A stretch of DNA of 64,000 nucleotides from Podarcis raffonei (Eukaryota > Chordata > Lepidosauria > Squamata > Lacertidae), in assembly GCF_027172205.1 (NCBI RefSeq), contig NC_070614.1:48052001-48116000 (forward strand), read 5' to 3'. The notes below the pieces were generated by a model. The model did no database searches and had not been told where the DNA came from. It saw nothing but the letters and a program-made list of their open reading frames with translations. Below, piece after piece: positions 11,534 to 23,680 of this stretch. Position 1 is the stretch's first letter. Every line of letters begins with the position of its first letter. Both the position numbers and the translations under genes were made by a program.

Positions 11534-12435
11534 TTAATTCTTTATTCTTATTAGTTGCTCTCTGTTGTTCAGCTCTGGCCTCAGCATGATAATATAGCAT
11601 TTTGGGGCAAAGATGCAGCCCAGTAAGCCAGCACTGGAGGCCAAGATGGAGAAGATCTCCACCATCACCATGTACTTCCCTTTGGTGCTCAGGTAGGTTG
11701 GGACAAAACACAACCAAACACTGCAAAAGAGCAACATGCTGAAGGTAATGAACTTGGCTTCATTGAAAGTGTCAGGTAATTTGCGGGCCAGGAATGCTGA
11801 GAGGAAGCTGAAGAAAGCCAGGAGGCCCATGTAGCCCAGGACACAGGAAAACAAGGTCACGGACCCTTCATTACATTGCACAGTGATTTCTTCCATTAGT
11901 GAGTGCATGTCTAAATCTGGGAATGGGGGAGAAGTTGCCAACCAGAGAGTACACAGACTTGCTTGAATCAAAGAGCAGGAAATGACAATGGAGTTGGCTA
12001 GTCTTTTCCCCACCCACTTCCTCAGGCTGGACCCTGGTTTGGTGGCCATGAAAGCTACAACTACGGTAATGGTTTTGGCCAGCACACAAGAAACAGCCAT
12101 GGAGAAGATGATGCCAAAAGTAGGTTGTCTGAGGAAGCAGGCCATTTCCCCTGGTTTGCCAAGGAATAGCAAAGAAGATTGAAAGCAGAGCAGTAGAGAG
12201 ATGAGGAGAGTGTAGGTGAGATCTCGGTTGTTGGCTTTGACAATGGGTGTATCTCTGTGCTTCACAAAAGCTAAAAACACTAAAGTTGTGACAATGGAGA
12301 AACAAATAGCAATTGAGGCTAAGCTGATCCCTAAGGGTTCTTCATAAGAAAGAAAGCTCATTGTTTTGGAGATGCATCCATCTTTGTTCCTGTTTCCATA
12401 TTGGTCTTCTGGGCATCTGAAACAGTCATCCATAT
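11534..12435 (-). CDS. V2R gene 2 exon 6 (seven-helix domain)
   Basis: Two bases plus 299 codons and stop. Opens [12 protein letters not shown] (last cysteines of the cysteine-rich domain), then seven hydrophobic segments starting [14 protein letters not shown], and closes with the V2R signature [15 protein letters not shown]. Acceptor TTTTTCAG. Confidence 0.96.
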
Positions 12436-14579
12436 CTGAAAAACAGAAACAGGTCAAATTCTAAACAAAATTCATGGTCTTCTTCCGCCTCCCATATGAC
12501 CGTTTTGGGATTTCAACCTGGACATTCTGAATGAACTGTGGTAAAATGGAAGTGCTATTTAGTTAGCCCACAGCTTACACACATTTGACCCTTGTGCACT
12601 TTACACAATTGGCAAGCAAATGAAAAACAAATAGATAAATTTAGGCAGAAAGGAAGCTTGTGTCTGGGTAAAAACACTTGGCCTATCCCACCTGCTATTG
12701 AATCCAATGTTTTTGACTATACACAATTTTGGATTTAGGTGTGATCCCCGGGATGTAACTCCTGGGTAAGTTGTGGGCTTTCTGTATAACAATAATTGTA
12801 ATGCATGTTATGTGATACTGCATAGCAGCTATTACAACATCTGCACCTATTTTGGCTGGATGCAGAGACAGTGGATAGTTATTTTCATGATTTTACTTAT
12901 AAACTGAAGCACAATCCAGATAAGAATGAGGCATTCTTTGTGGATGGTTTTCCCTAGATTAATTGGTGGTTGCTCCCCCAGCTTTGGCTGCCACCACAGC
13001 TGCCTTTTTCTGGACAGGGATAGCCTAACTTCTGTCATCTTTCCTTTGGTTATATATAGGTTAGATAACTGCAACAGGTTATAGATGGACCACTTCTGAA
13101 AATGGTTTAGAAACTACAGTTTGGGCAGAATTCTAGGGCCATGTTGCTGTTCTAGGCAAGACAGTGTGAACATAAAACTCACTCTGGCCTGACTGCACTA
13201 GGTCCCCATTAGTTTTGGGGCCAATTTCAAAGTTCTGGTTTTGACATATAAGGCCTTAAAATGCCCCAGGATGAAATCCTCCCAGGACTGCCTCTCCCCA
13301 TATGAACTGTACCAGAATTTTCTATTGCCATCTGAGGCTCTTCTCTTACCCTCTCAACAAGAGATCTGGAGAATGGCAATCCCCAAAATTGACCTTTGGG
13401 GTGGTGGCTGCCCATTGGTGGAATGCTCTCCCTGGGGCGGCTCCTGTCGGAATATCATTATATATCTTTAGGCGCAAGGCAAATGTTTACTTTGACAACC
13501 AAGCCTTTTGGCTGTTAACCATATGTGGCCTTTTAGAAGTGGGTGGAATATTTCCAATGTATTTCTCTTTCCTCTTGGCTTTAATATGTGCATGGGGTTT
13601 ATTGTTTATTTCAGGGTTGGCCCAAGATATTTAGGCACCTGAAGCAGATCCCAAATGGCATCAGGAAGAAAGGGGAATTGTAATAATTAATAAAACAATC
13701 CCAATGCAGGACAGTGGAATTCATTTTCCTGGGAATAAAAGGTATAATTTTGAATTTGTGATGTCCTGTGCAGATTGGCCAGACATGTATTCCTGGTACA
13801 TCATCACTTCACTGTTTCCTATCTAGAACTGTGTATCTGGTTGTCTATTTGAGGGGTGCCCCATGGATTTTTGCACCTGACATGTGTTGCAGAGGCCACT
13901 AAGGAGAAACTTTAATGTCTGATCCAGCATCTACTAATAATAATCACAGTTTGATTTTGCCTCTTAAAAGTAAAAATTTGTCAAACTCTCCATGACCACC
14001 ATCAGGAGTGTTAACATTTCTCTATGGACTTTTTGACCATTTGTTTTGCCCATTTTTATATATATTTTTTCTGTTTAGGATATCATAAAGTAGGTGTGCA
14101 ACTACCATAGATCATTTTGTCTATTTTAGCGCTCACACTCAAATCCACATAAAATGTATTGCATGAGGCTTCCTCATTTTTCAAAATGTCCCCGGGAAGA
14201 TATTGGAAGTCAACAGAGAAACATTCCAGGCAGCATGGTAGTTAAACATAGCAATTAGATCTAAAGTAGCAAACCATCCCAATCCTATCCAATGAAAATA
14301 ACACATGAATTCTAAGTCACAAACCATTCTGGTCTGAAATCTTCCCTTCTGGACATGGAGCACAATCATAGCAGCAAAATTTCTCCCCTTCCTTCCTTTT
14401 CTTCTGATGACCAGGGGAGCAGCAGTCATTACACGCAGAAATAGGCACCACCTATCCATCAGGAGGAAAGAACATTCAGGTGGGGGAAAGTCTCCATTCC
14501 TCCCCATAAAAAAAATACAATATTTAATTTCTTTATTTGTTTTCTTTTTTGCTCATGAACTTGAAAGACTCATCTCAGA

Positions 14580-14633
<54 letters not shown>

Positions 14634-17600
14634 TTTGTTATTTGCACCCCGCCCATCTGGCTGGGTTTCACCAGCCACTCTGGGCGGCTTCCAACAAGAC
14701 AAAAAATACACTAAAATGTCACACATTAAAAACTTCCCTGAACTACCTGAATATCAGGTAGTTGTTTATCTCTTTGACATCTGATGGGAGGGCGCCACTA
14801 CTGAGAAGGCTATCTGCCTGGTTCCTTGTAGCTTTGCTTTTCGCAATGAGGGAACCGCCAGAAGGCCCTCGGCACTGGACCTCATAATCCAGGCAGAACG
14901 ATGCGGGTGGAGACGCTCCTTCAGGTATACTGAGCCGAGGCTGTTTATGGCTTTAAAGGTCAATGCCAACACTTTGAATTGTGCTCAGAAACGTACTGGG
15001 AGCCAATGTAGGTCTTTCAAGACCAGTGTTATGTGGTCTAGGCAGCCACCCCCAGTGACCAGTCTAGCTGCTGCATTCTGGATTAGTTGTAGTTTCTGGG
15101 TCACCTTCAAAGATAGCCCCACGTAGAGTGCATTGCAGTAGTCCAAGGAGGAGATAACTAGAGCATGCACCACTCTGGTGAGACAGTCTACGGGCAGGTA
15201 GGGTCTCAGCCTGCCTACCAGGTGGAGCTGGTAGACAGCTGCCCTGGATACAGAATTGACCTGCGCCTCCATGGACAGCTGTGAGTCCAAAATGACTCCC
15301 AGGCTGTGCACCTGGTCCTTCAGGGGCACAGTTACCCCATTCAGGATCAGGGAGTCCTTCACACCAGCCTGCCCCCTGTCCCCCAAGAACAGCACTTCTG
15401 TCTTGTCAGGATTCAACCTCAATCCATTAGCCATCCATCATCCAACCGCCTCCAGGCACTCACAGAGGACCTTCACCGCCTTCACTGGTTCTGATTTGAA
15501 AGAGAGGTAGAGCTGGGTATCATCTGCATATTGATGGACACCCAGTCCAAACCCCCTAATGATCTCTCCCAGGGGCTGCATGTAAATGTTGAAAAGCATG
15601 GGGGAGAGGACAGAACCCTGAGGCACCCCACAAGTGAGAGCCCAGGGGTCTGAACACTCATCCCCCAACACCACCTTCTGAACACGGCCCAGGAGGAAGG
15701 AGCTGAACCACTGTATAACAGTGCCCCCAGCTCCCAGCACCTCTAGACGGTCCAGAAGGATGTTATGGTTGATTGTATCAAAGGCCGCTGAGAGATCCAG
15801 CAGAACTAGGAAACTGCTCTAACCTTTGTCCCTAGCCCGCCGGAGATCATCAACTAGCGCGACCAAGGCAGTTTCAGTCCCATGATGAGGCCTGAATTGG
15901 AAGGGATCCAAATGGTCTGCATCCTCCAAGCGTGCCTGGAGTTGTTCAGCAACCATCCGCTCAATCACCTTGCCCAAGAATAGAAGATTTGAAACTGGGC
16001 AAGAGTTGGCCATACTGGCCAGGTCTAAAGATGTTTTTTTAAAGAAGTGGTTTAATGACTGCCTCTTTCAGCGGATCTGGGAATGCTGCCTCACAGAGGG
16101 AAGCATTCACCACCCTGCAGAGCCCATCACCCAGCCCTTCATGGCTTGTTTTTATTAGCCAGGAAGGGCAAGGTTCAAGGAGACAGGTGGTTGGTTTCAC
16201 ACGTCCAAGCAGCCTGCCCACATCCTCGTGGGTAACAGATTGAAATTGATTCCATGCAACTTGATCAGACAGGGCTCCAGCACTCTCCTGCCCTGGCCCT
16301 GCTTCCACGGTGGTGTCTACCTCCTTCCGAATATGAGCGACATTATCTGCAAAAAACTTTGCAAAATCATTGCAGGAGATCTTGGGGTCTTTACAAGGCC
16401 CTGGTGGTACAGGTGGTTCCATTAAATTGCGGACCTCCTGAAAGAGTCTCCTGCCACTATTTTCTGCAGATGCAATAGAGGTGGTGAAGAAATTCTTCTT
16501 CACTGTCACTATGGCCACTTGGTAGGCTCGATGTGGAGCTCTAACGCGTGTCTGGTCCGATTCAGAATGTTTTCTGCCACCGACGCTCTAGTCGTCTCAA
16601 CGATTGTTTCCTCACCCTCAGCTCCGAAGAAATCCACAGGGCTGTCTCGGCTCCATGCAGTTGGAGAGGGCGCTTCGGAGCCAGACAGTTGATAGCCCTG
16701 GTTAACTCTGCATTCCAGCGGGCCACCAGGGAATCAGCTGAAAGGCCATCAGCATGGGATAAAGCATCCCCTACCACTTTCTGGAAACCATTTGGATCCA
16801 TTAAGTGGTGGGAGTGGACCATCTGAATTGGTCCCACCTCCCTGCAGAGGGGAAGGGTTGCGGAGAAGTCCAGTTGCACCAGGAAGTGATCTGACCATGG
16901 CACTTCTTTTGTTTCACTTTTACTTAGTGTCAGGTCACCCGTGTCACTAGAGGTAAACACCAGGTCTAAGGCATGTCCGTCACTATGAGTCGGGCCAAAC
17001 CTATTCAGGGACAGCCCCATGGAGGCCGTGCTTTCCACAAAGTCCTGAGCAGCCCCTTGTAAGGTCATGTCGGCATGGATGCTAAAATTCCCAAGGACAA
17101 CCAAACTAGGTATCAACCCAACTAGGTCAAGGCCAGACCCAGAGGCAGGGATAGTCTTCAAACAACGACTAAGCCTGCTTCCTTGGTAATGACATGGTCT
17201 GGTCTTAGCGTAACTTCATCTCCTGCCCATGATCACAGAGATCGGATGTCTTAGTGCTCCCCCCCCACCCCGTGGAACTTGCCCCAGCCACTGTGTTGGC
17301 TGGGGCCCACTCCCAGGCAGCCCTAATCCTGCCCCTTAAAAACAAAACGTAAACTATACAACAACCAATAAAACAGCAAAAAAACAGAACAGTTATACTA
17401 AAATTAATCCCCAACCAGATATCCATCCATCTCACCCACCTACCCCCCCCCAACAAAGCAAAAAGGAGAAAGAAAAAAACTTAAAATGCCACTGTCTGCT
17501 TAAGGACATTTTAAAACACATTAGCCACTTGGAACAGGGAAGCAACAGCAGAACAACCCCGCACTTCCCCAAGAGTTTGTTCCAAATGAGTCCAGCCCCA

Positions 17601-20519
17601 CTCTCTAGGCACTGCCACAGGAGTCCTTTTGTAGATGGGAGAATGAGGGCCTGGGCCACGCCGCCTGGGCCAGCTGGAAAAGGCCTTGGAAGGGAGCAGG
17701 CCCTGCAGTCCTCACCACAGCCGATGGTCCAAGCCTCACTGCAGCATGATTCCTTTTGTAACCGGGTTGTGAGGGCCTGAGCCACGCCCCCTGGGCCAGC
17801 TGGAAAAGGCCTTGGAAGGGAGCAGGCCCTGCAGTCCTCACCACAGCCGATGGTATAAACTTGTGCTATTAAAGTAGAGCATGAATCCCTATAAAGGTGG
17901 ATAGGACAACTGATCATTGGTCCATCTGGCTGTTTTTTTTATTACAGACCAGTGTTATTTTCAAAGCCTACTTGGAGATGCAGAGGATTGAACATGGGAC
18001 CATTGCATTTCAACCATTTTGTTATTCAGATGAGCTCTGGAGTTTTTCCAGTGGGACAGAGCCTGCAGGGCCCACAATCACAATCCAGGACCCATACCTG
18101 GTTAAAACCCTTGTGCCATGTAATCTTGTCCTCATGAATGATGATTCTTCTTGCTTCAAGAGCATCATTGTCCACTTCACCAACTTTCACTCGAAGGAAG
18201 GACTTGTTTGGGAATGTGACTATGTTCATGATGTCAAGTGCACCTCCAGTTTGCTTTTTACCATTGAAACTCACTGTTTCTCCAGCAGAGTTGTTAAATG
18301 CAATGTCAAGAAGAAAAGGGTGGAGCTAATTGGAACATAACAAGACATAAAGGGGTTAAAAACATAAAATTTGCAAGTATGGTTTAGCACAGGTCAATAA
18401 TCTAAACTTTAGGAAGCCATTTAAGATTACCTGGAACGCCTTTCAGAAATTGAGCATTTCTGATTGGCCCAAGTCTGAGGGAGGTCAAAAGGTCTCTAAT
18501 ACAGAGTTTGACTGATACCACCCTTTCCCCCAGTCTATGTTCTGCTGGGTTTCTGGCTCATGTGAATTCTCTGAAAGGGTTTTAGAACAGAATTCTTACC
18601 AGGCCATGACCCAAGCCTACAACACCATTTTAAAAAAGATATCACATCCTGGACTGAGTCTGCTGAGCCACAATTAACCTAGGATGGATGGCATATATTG
18701 GAGCATCTTCAATTTTGCTGGGCATGAGGAACTTAAGGTTGTCTCATCCCACTTTTCACCCATTAAAATCTACCCTCCTCCCAGAAGATATTGGGTTTGC
18801 ATTGTTCCATATTTGTGAAAAATCTTCTTTTTTGTCCCCACAGATGGGCCAGTAATAATGCAATGTAGATTAAATTTATTCTGAGGGGGAAAGTAAACCA
18901 GATTAAAGGTAAAAGGTACCCCTGCCCTTATGGGCCAGTCATGACCGACTCTGGTGTTGCGTGCTCATCTCGCTTAAGAGGCCGGTAGCCAGCGCTGTCC
19001 GAAGACACTTCCGGGTCACGTGGCCAGCGTGACGAAGCTGCTCTGGCGAGCCTGCACCAGCGCAGCACACAGAAACGCCGTTTACCTTCCCGCTATAAAG
19101 CGGTACCTATTTATCTACTTGCACTTAAGGGTGCTTTTGAACTGCTGGGTGGGCAGGAGCTGGGACCGAACGACGGGAGCTTACCCTGCCGCAGGGATTC
19201 GAACCGCCGACCATACGATCAGCAAGTCCTAGGCACAGCGCCACCGGCGTCCCTTTATAAACCAAATTATATCAACATAAATTCCTGCACTGCAGAGGAT
19301 TGGACTACATAACCCTTAGAATCCCTTCCCACTATGCAATTCTATGGTTCCATGATTCTACGTTTCTCAGGGAATTGTACTTGTGGATGATAATTTGGGT
19401 GAAGTCTCATTTTGGACTACTAAAGCCATTGAATTAAGAAGAATTTGATTTCAACACTTTACCTTGAAAGGTTGCAGATTCTGATATTCATATTTTTTAT
19501 CTCGGGCCATTGCTCTCTGGTTTGCTCTCGTTGAATAAATAACATGCAAAGCATGAGCCACAACATAGACAGCATTGTAGATACTGTAGCTGTGGCCAGT
19601 CATGCCCATTTCAAACTGAGGTCCAGGAAGGCTCATTAGCCCCTCATCGCCAGTACATGATTCATTGGCTTCCGTTGTCAAACTGGGGTTTGGGAATGTA
19701 CAGTCAAATGCTTGCTCCCAGAAGTCCCTAAGAAAACCATCTTCTTTTATTTTATCAGGCTTAATGCTCTGAAGAAATTCATTGAACCCTGGAGGCTCTT
19801 TTGAATGAATTGTGAAGGAAATGGAACCTTGAAAGGTCTGAAGATCTAAAAGCTTTTGGAAAGCCACTAATATGAAATCAATCTGGGTTGTTATGATCCA
19901 CACCTTTCTAAATGATGAGCTTCCCTTCTTTTCAGAATCTCCTAGAACCAGTACAGCTCCCATCCATATAAGGGTTAAAGATTCTCCAAAGATTATACAT
20001 GCACTGACTTTATCATCTGTTAAAGAGAGATAAATATCCAAGAGCACATCAAGTGTTTCACTCAGCTTATCTACATTGGCTACATGTGGTATTTTTTGTA
20101 TGAAGGATGAACAGATTCCATGCCTAGAAAGCAATGGTTCCAGAGTCTGCAAGAAATTTTCTCCACCGTCACCTTCCAAAACAAAAAGTCCAATCCATTT
20201 CCATCCAAAATGCTTTAATAAGCTGATGATCCCAATAGACTGATGGCTGTTATTGGGAACCAAGTGGTAAAAGGAAAGGAACTGGTCTGCATCACTCTCC
20301 CCTGGAGGAAATGACCCATATGTGAGCTAAAAGGAAGTGTACAAACATTATAGAGTTACCTATGGATGAACCTTCATTTTGATCCTGTGCCTGTTCACTC
20401 AACAAAGTTTAAGTCAGAGCCATTCATAGATTCAAGAACAGTTCAACGCAAGGACTCTCCTAGATAATTTTTTTCTATTGTTATGGTGATTTTTAAAAAC
20501 CTGAATATTTTCCTTCACC

Positions 20520-20567
<48 letters not shown>

Positions 20568-23375
20568 AATTTAGCCCTGACTTGCAAGGCTAGCACCTCA
20601 GTAAACAGCCTATTTCTGAAGCATTATTATTATTGTCATCATCTTCATAATCAACATCCTATTAAATGGAATCCCAGTCAGTAATATGGCTGCTTCATTT
20701 TACGCCAATTGCCGTTCCAAATAGGATGTCCAGGATAGTCAAATGACCAATCTGGATTATTAGTGACAGAATAATATAAATTGTGAAAAGCCCATTCATC
20801 GGTCCTACCTGTGGTATCTTGTAGAGGCCTATGGTGTCAGCCATAGAGAGGGAGGTATCAAAGCTAAGTCCCCCAATGATGGCTATAAGGTTTTTTTGAA
20901 TGTCACATTTGTAGTTGGGGACAAATCTATGTGATTTGAAAAGTAGGTCCAGAGTTGTCCGATAGGTCATCCTTGCATCGTAATAACTGTCATAGATGTG
21001 GAATCCAAGGGTGAGATTGGGCAAGATCTTGGGGCTGTCATTTATCTCTTTTATAGCAAATGCCAAAGCAAGGGTGTGCTGGTAGAATTTCGTCACCACA
21101 CTACAAACGAAGTTAGATATTCAGAATTTCTAGTGTAAAATCTGCAATGTGCTGAATCAACATATCACAAAATTGATCATTTCTGTACCTCATATGTCTA
21201 AGGTAAGAAACACCATATAGCCCCAATGGCATTTATTTTTCATCAGGTCATTTGCATTCTGCATATTAATTCGACAACTCCTATTGTTAATCTCTTGCTT
21301 TTCCTTTTCAATTGACTAGATTTTTAAAACTCTCAGCTCTCTTTCCGTGTTCAACCACTTCATATTCATGATTAAGTGTGCTCTGGACCATGAAAGCCAA
21401 AGTCCTAAACTTATCAGGAAATAAATTCCATTTACTTCTTGGTAGACAGTCTTGGACAGATTGCTGCTCTTTGGCAGTTTGGTGGACCATCAGTTTTTCA
21501 TCTAGAAGGTCCCAGGCGACAACTCCAGGTAGTTCTGGGAAAGTCTCCCTGCTTGAAACTCTGGAGATCTGCTATCCATTTCGGTTTCCAATACTGAGCA
21601 AGATCAATCAATGGTCTGACTCAGTATAAGGCAGCTTCTGGTGTTTATTTGTAAGAATACACTGTAAGTTCCTTAAAGTTAGCTCTCATTTAAACTAATG
21701 AAGCAAGTTAGTCATGACTTTCAAGGCACCATTGATCCTAAAGGGAACAAATCTGACAACATCCAATTCAAACCTGGGTATGTCTATTCAGAATGACATC
21801 CAGATTTGTTCAGTGGGTCTTACTCTCAGAGGATTGAGGCCTTAAAAATTAATTATCAGAACCATAAATTATACAATAAAAATCATATAAAAATTAAAAT
21901 CAGAAATCAAATAAATATGGCGTAAATATGTATTCTAAGATGCCTGTGTGTAAAGATTGAAATAGAAGGTGTCTTCCTATCCCCTGTTTTTATCAATTTA
22001 AATATACCTTAAGCATCTGTGTCACTTTTCGTAATTGGGAAGACCACATCAACTGTGGGGAAATGAGAATTCACTGTGCCACAGTCAGCAAAATATATTT
22101 ACTTTTGTCGCAATTAGTATTTATATTGGATCTGATCTGATTCTAAATATGTACTGAATTGTTTTTTAAATTGTTCTTTTATGTGCAGATGTCTTAGCTC
22201 TTTTCACATCTCAGGATGATAATTCAAATGGCAATTGTGCTGAAAATAGAACTGGGAGCAGAAATTACCAATGTTTACTCATTCCTTTCATGTCCAGAAA
22301 GGAAATCAGTCCAGGGAATACAATCTGCAGGTGCTGCTCCAGTTGCTTGCAAACTGCAAATGGTACACAATTTATTCGATCCCCTGCCCACCCATTTCAA
22401 AATAAATTACATATGTTACATAAATTTACACCAATGGATAGCCAGGTGAATAATTTAGTTTTTGATGGAAGTTAACGTTTAGAGGACTGGACTCAGCAAT
22501 TCAGGTGCCAATTAAAGGGCGGAATGCCTTTTTAATTCCTGGTCTCATGAAGAGCACTTCAAAAATGAAGTAAATAATGAATAATGAAATAATAAATAGT
22601 TTCCATGGCTTTAAGAAGCATGAGCTTGGAATTTGAGATAGGAAATTGTGAAAACACTTTGTACTCCTTAAAGGTGTTTTGTGGGTGGGTGTGTATCAGG
22701 TGGACAGGATTTGAAACATGCTCTCTCTTTTCCACGTTGCCTGTATTTTTTTTCTTTTCATTTCCACCCTTTTCCTCCACAATATTTGTACTATGTTCTA
22801 TGTAGGAATTGTACATTTATATGGGGAAAATAAAACCAAACATACCGCCTTCTCCCACATTTTTATTTTGGCAAAACAAAAGTCTGTGTTGAACATCTCT
22901 TAGCTTAATAAACTCAGATACTGATTGAGAATGAGAAGGGTTCAGGGATGAATATACTGGAACTTTCTTAATTATGTAAATGCTTCTTTGTAAACCAGTA
23001 GAATTATTCATGCAATCGAAGCATTTTTATCCCCTTATTCAGCCAACAAAGCAGCTTACATACAACAGTGAGAAGAAACTTATTGCTTTAAGGCATAAAA
23101 TCTGGAAGACATAAGACAAAAGGAATGGGGATTTGAAGGGATAAGTGGGGAGACCCTTACTATGGAAATGTGAACATATTCTGTGAAGGCTGTTCTCTGA
23201 AGAAAACTTCATAGAATGCATAAAAGATCTGAGAAGAAATCCCACCGATGATGAGGCCACCTGGCTGGTACCTTTCATGAGGAACTGGAAAGGGGTCACT
23301 GATGGGACACCTAGTCATATCTGCATTGCACACTCCAGGCACTTGCAAAAACAGCAGCACCAATAGACAAAACAT
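11534..23375 (-). CDS. V2R gene 2, intact vomeronasal type-2 receptor
   Basis: Six exons: 23161-23375, 20809-21100, 19463-20326, 18098-18325, 14325-14451, 11534-12435. Total 2628 bp, 875 residues plus TAA. Residues 1-533 are the signal peptide and Venus-flytrap domain, about 534-595 the nine-cysteine domain, about 600-860 the seven helices, with a short tail ending LIRIKN. All junctions are GT-AG and no frame break was found, so it should encode a full receptor. Gene 4 is its sister copy: exon 3 differs at only about a dozen residues, against more than a quarter for gene 3. The gene is stretched by an L2-type LINE in intron 4 and a SINE in intron 3. Expected expression is one receptor per vomeronasal neuron, as known for V2Rs. 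Class C GPCRs such as calcium-sensing or taste receptors are excluded by the V2R-specific motifs. Confidence 0.95.
12436..14324. other. Intron 5 of gene 2
   Basis: 1.9 kb, alignable over most of its length with intron 5 of gene 4 (38545-40597). Contains the LINE remnant at 13005-13620; the remainder is unique-looking and AT-rich. Confidence 0.7.
13005..13620 (+). repeat. CR1/L2-clade LINE 3' remnant
   Basis: Degraded plus-strand fragment: the GGACAGGGATAGCCTAACTT block, a [12 protein letters not shown] phrase, and GGTGGAATGCTCTCCC towards the end. Also present at 39090-39660 in gene 4 and partly in gene 3 (27640-27800), so it is older than the array. Confidence 0.7.
14325..14451 (-). CDS. 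V2R gene 2 exon 5 (cysteine-rich domain)
   Basis: 42 codons plus one base: [20 protein letters not shown], then [20 protein letters not shown]. Supplies seven of nine cysteines; the other two are in exon 6. The split codon GAT joins exon 6. Donor is the weak GTTTGT, shared with genes 3-5. Confidence 0.95.
14581..14632. repeat. (AAT)n microsatellite tail of the LINE
   Basis: About 17 AAT units at the 3' end of the minus-strand LINE, matching the (ATT)n endings of the other L2-type copies in the window. Confidence 0.95.
17634..17852 (-). repeat. Tandem 5' units of the LINE
   Basis: Two near-identical GC-rich units of about 125 bp (from 17640 and from 17767), each containing GGGCCAGCTGGAAAAGGCC. 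Placed at the 5' end of the minus-strand LINE, they look like promoter monomers; that role is inferred. Confidence 0.6.
18098..18325 (-). CDS. V2R gene 2 exon 4
   Basis: 76 codons from [16 protein letters not shown] to HKGFNQ, no break. The [20 protein letters not shown] stretch is the conserved lobe 1 return strand of the family. Confidence 0.94.
18906..19257 (-). mobile_element. tRNA-derived SINE
   Basis: 352 bp. On the minus strand it begins with a tRNA-like head whose B box reads GGTTCGAATCCC (19194-19205 region) and ends in an AAAGGT-rich tail. A 12-bp duplication flanks it with one mismatch (18894-18905, TAAACCAGATTA; 19258-19269, TAAACCAAATTA). A second, older copy of the family is at 25384-25703. 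Not a tRNA gene: the cloverleaf cannot be completed. Confidence 0.82.
19281..19362 (+). repeat. CR1 LINE 3' tail remnant (intron 3, gene 2)
   Basis: GATTGGACTACAT block followed by CCTTCCCACTATGCAATTCTATG and octamer-like ends. Same position as in the other V2R introns 3. Confidence 0.7.
19463..20326 (-). CDS. V2R gene 2 exon 3
   Basis: 288 codons, [15 protein letters not shown] to NLQPFKVK. Differs from the gene 4 exon at few residues, such as [10 protein letters not shown] for [10 protein letters not shown] at the start and ANQRAM for AKQRAM near the end. Confidence 0.96.
20521..20567. repeat. (TA)n(TG)n microsatellite in intron 2 of gene 2
   Basis: TA then TG repeats. Gene 4 has a pure TA run at the same point (43956-43996). 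Confidence 0.92.
20809..21100 (-). CDS. V2R gene 2 exon 2
   Basis: One base plus 97 codons, [20 protein letters not shown] to LYKIPQ. Acceptor TTTGTAG (others use GCAG), donor GTAGGA. Confidence 0.95.
21101..23160. other. Intron 1 of gene 2
   Basis: 2.1 kb, colinear with intron 1 of gene 4 (44531-46004) but longer, with extra AT-rich sequence at 21830-22110 and 22720-23030. No repeat family or gene recognised. Confidence 0.6.
23161..23375 (-). CDS. V2R gene 2 exon 1 (signal peptide)
   Basis: [19 protein letters not shown] leader, then [19 protein letters not shown] replaces the W of the other copies. An in-frame ATG upstream (23408) is ignored because the family start and the hydrophobic leader begin at 23375. 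Confidence 0.92.
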
Positions 23376-23680
23376 CCTAGCAGTGTGGCTAATTTCCTCT
23401 TTCCACAAGCCTCGTAAGACGAAACACCTTCCAGTCTGTGCATACTTCTTAGATGATTTCCGTCACTTTAATCCTTCTATAGTTTGCACTTTGCTGCTCC
23501 TGTTTCCTTTGAGAGGAAGGGACTACATTGGGTTAGGAATTTCTCTGCCAATACTATTCTAAAAGAGGTTTGTGAGTTGCACCTTAGAAACAGGGAGTTC
23601 CCAATGGAGCCTTGATTAGAAGGCGAGATTGCAAGCACCCATTTCAATTTTGGCCAATAACGGGGAAATGTGAGAAATGA
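23376..23680 (-). promoter_or_regulatory. Conserved 5' flank of gene 2 (candidate promoter)
   Basis: Shares blocks with genes 1 and 4, including the CCAAT box at 23654-23658 and the AGCCTTGATTAGAAGG motif at about 23608. No experimental signal can be read; function is inferred from conservation. Confidence 0.35.

Larger units (their letters stand above)
14581..17852 (-). mobile_element. L2-type LINE, near complete, in intron 4 of gene 2
   Basis: 3.27 kb, minus strand, ending 3' in an (AAT)n tail. In order: two tandem copies of a roughly 125-bp GC-rich unit (17640-17850), an endonuclease C-terminal part (16562-17161, with LGNFSIHAD and WSDHFLV), a linker (16039-16518), and reverse transcriptase with [13 protein letters not shown] and YADDTQLY (15438-15740), then the NAAARLVTG segment (to 14985). 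At least four frame breaks, so inactive. The N-terminal part of the endonuclease was not found. Genes 1 and 4 keep the uninterrupted site. No clear target duplication. Confidence 0.85.
18326..19462. other. Intron 3 of gene 2
   Basis: 1.1 kb with a SINE (18906-19257) and a CR1 tail (19281-19362). The sister gene 4 has only 223 bp here, having lost the middle, including the start of the CR1 tail. Confidence 0.7.

Noticed and set aside
11871-12305. 144-residue minus-strand frame rich in C and H
   Set aside because: Shifted-frame shadow of exon 6 of gene 2. The same shadow appears in gene 3 and, shorter, in genes 4 and 5.
19180-19257. Possible tRNA gene
   Set aside because: Only the B box and a degraded A box of the SINE head are present, and the cloverleaf cannot be formed.
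23376-23408. Longer start for gene 2 exon 1 (ATG at 23408)
   Set aside because: The hydrophobic leader and the family start are at 23375, and the upstream extension has no counterpart in genes 1, 3 and 4.
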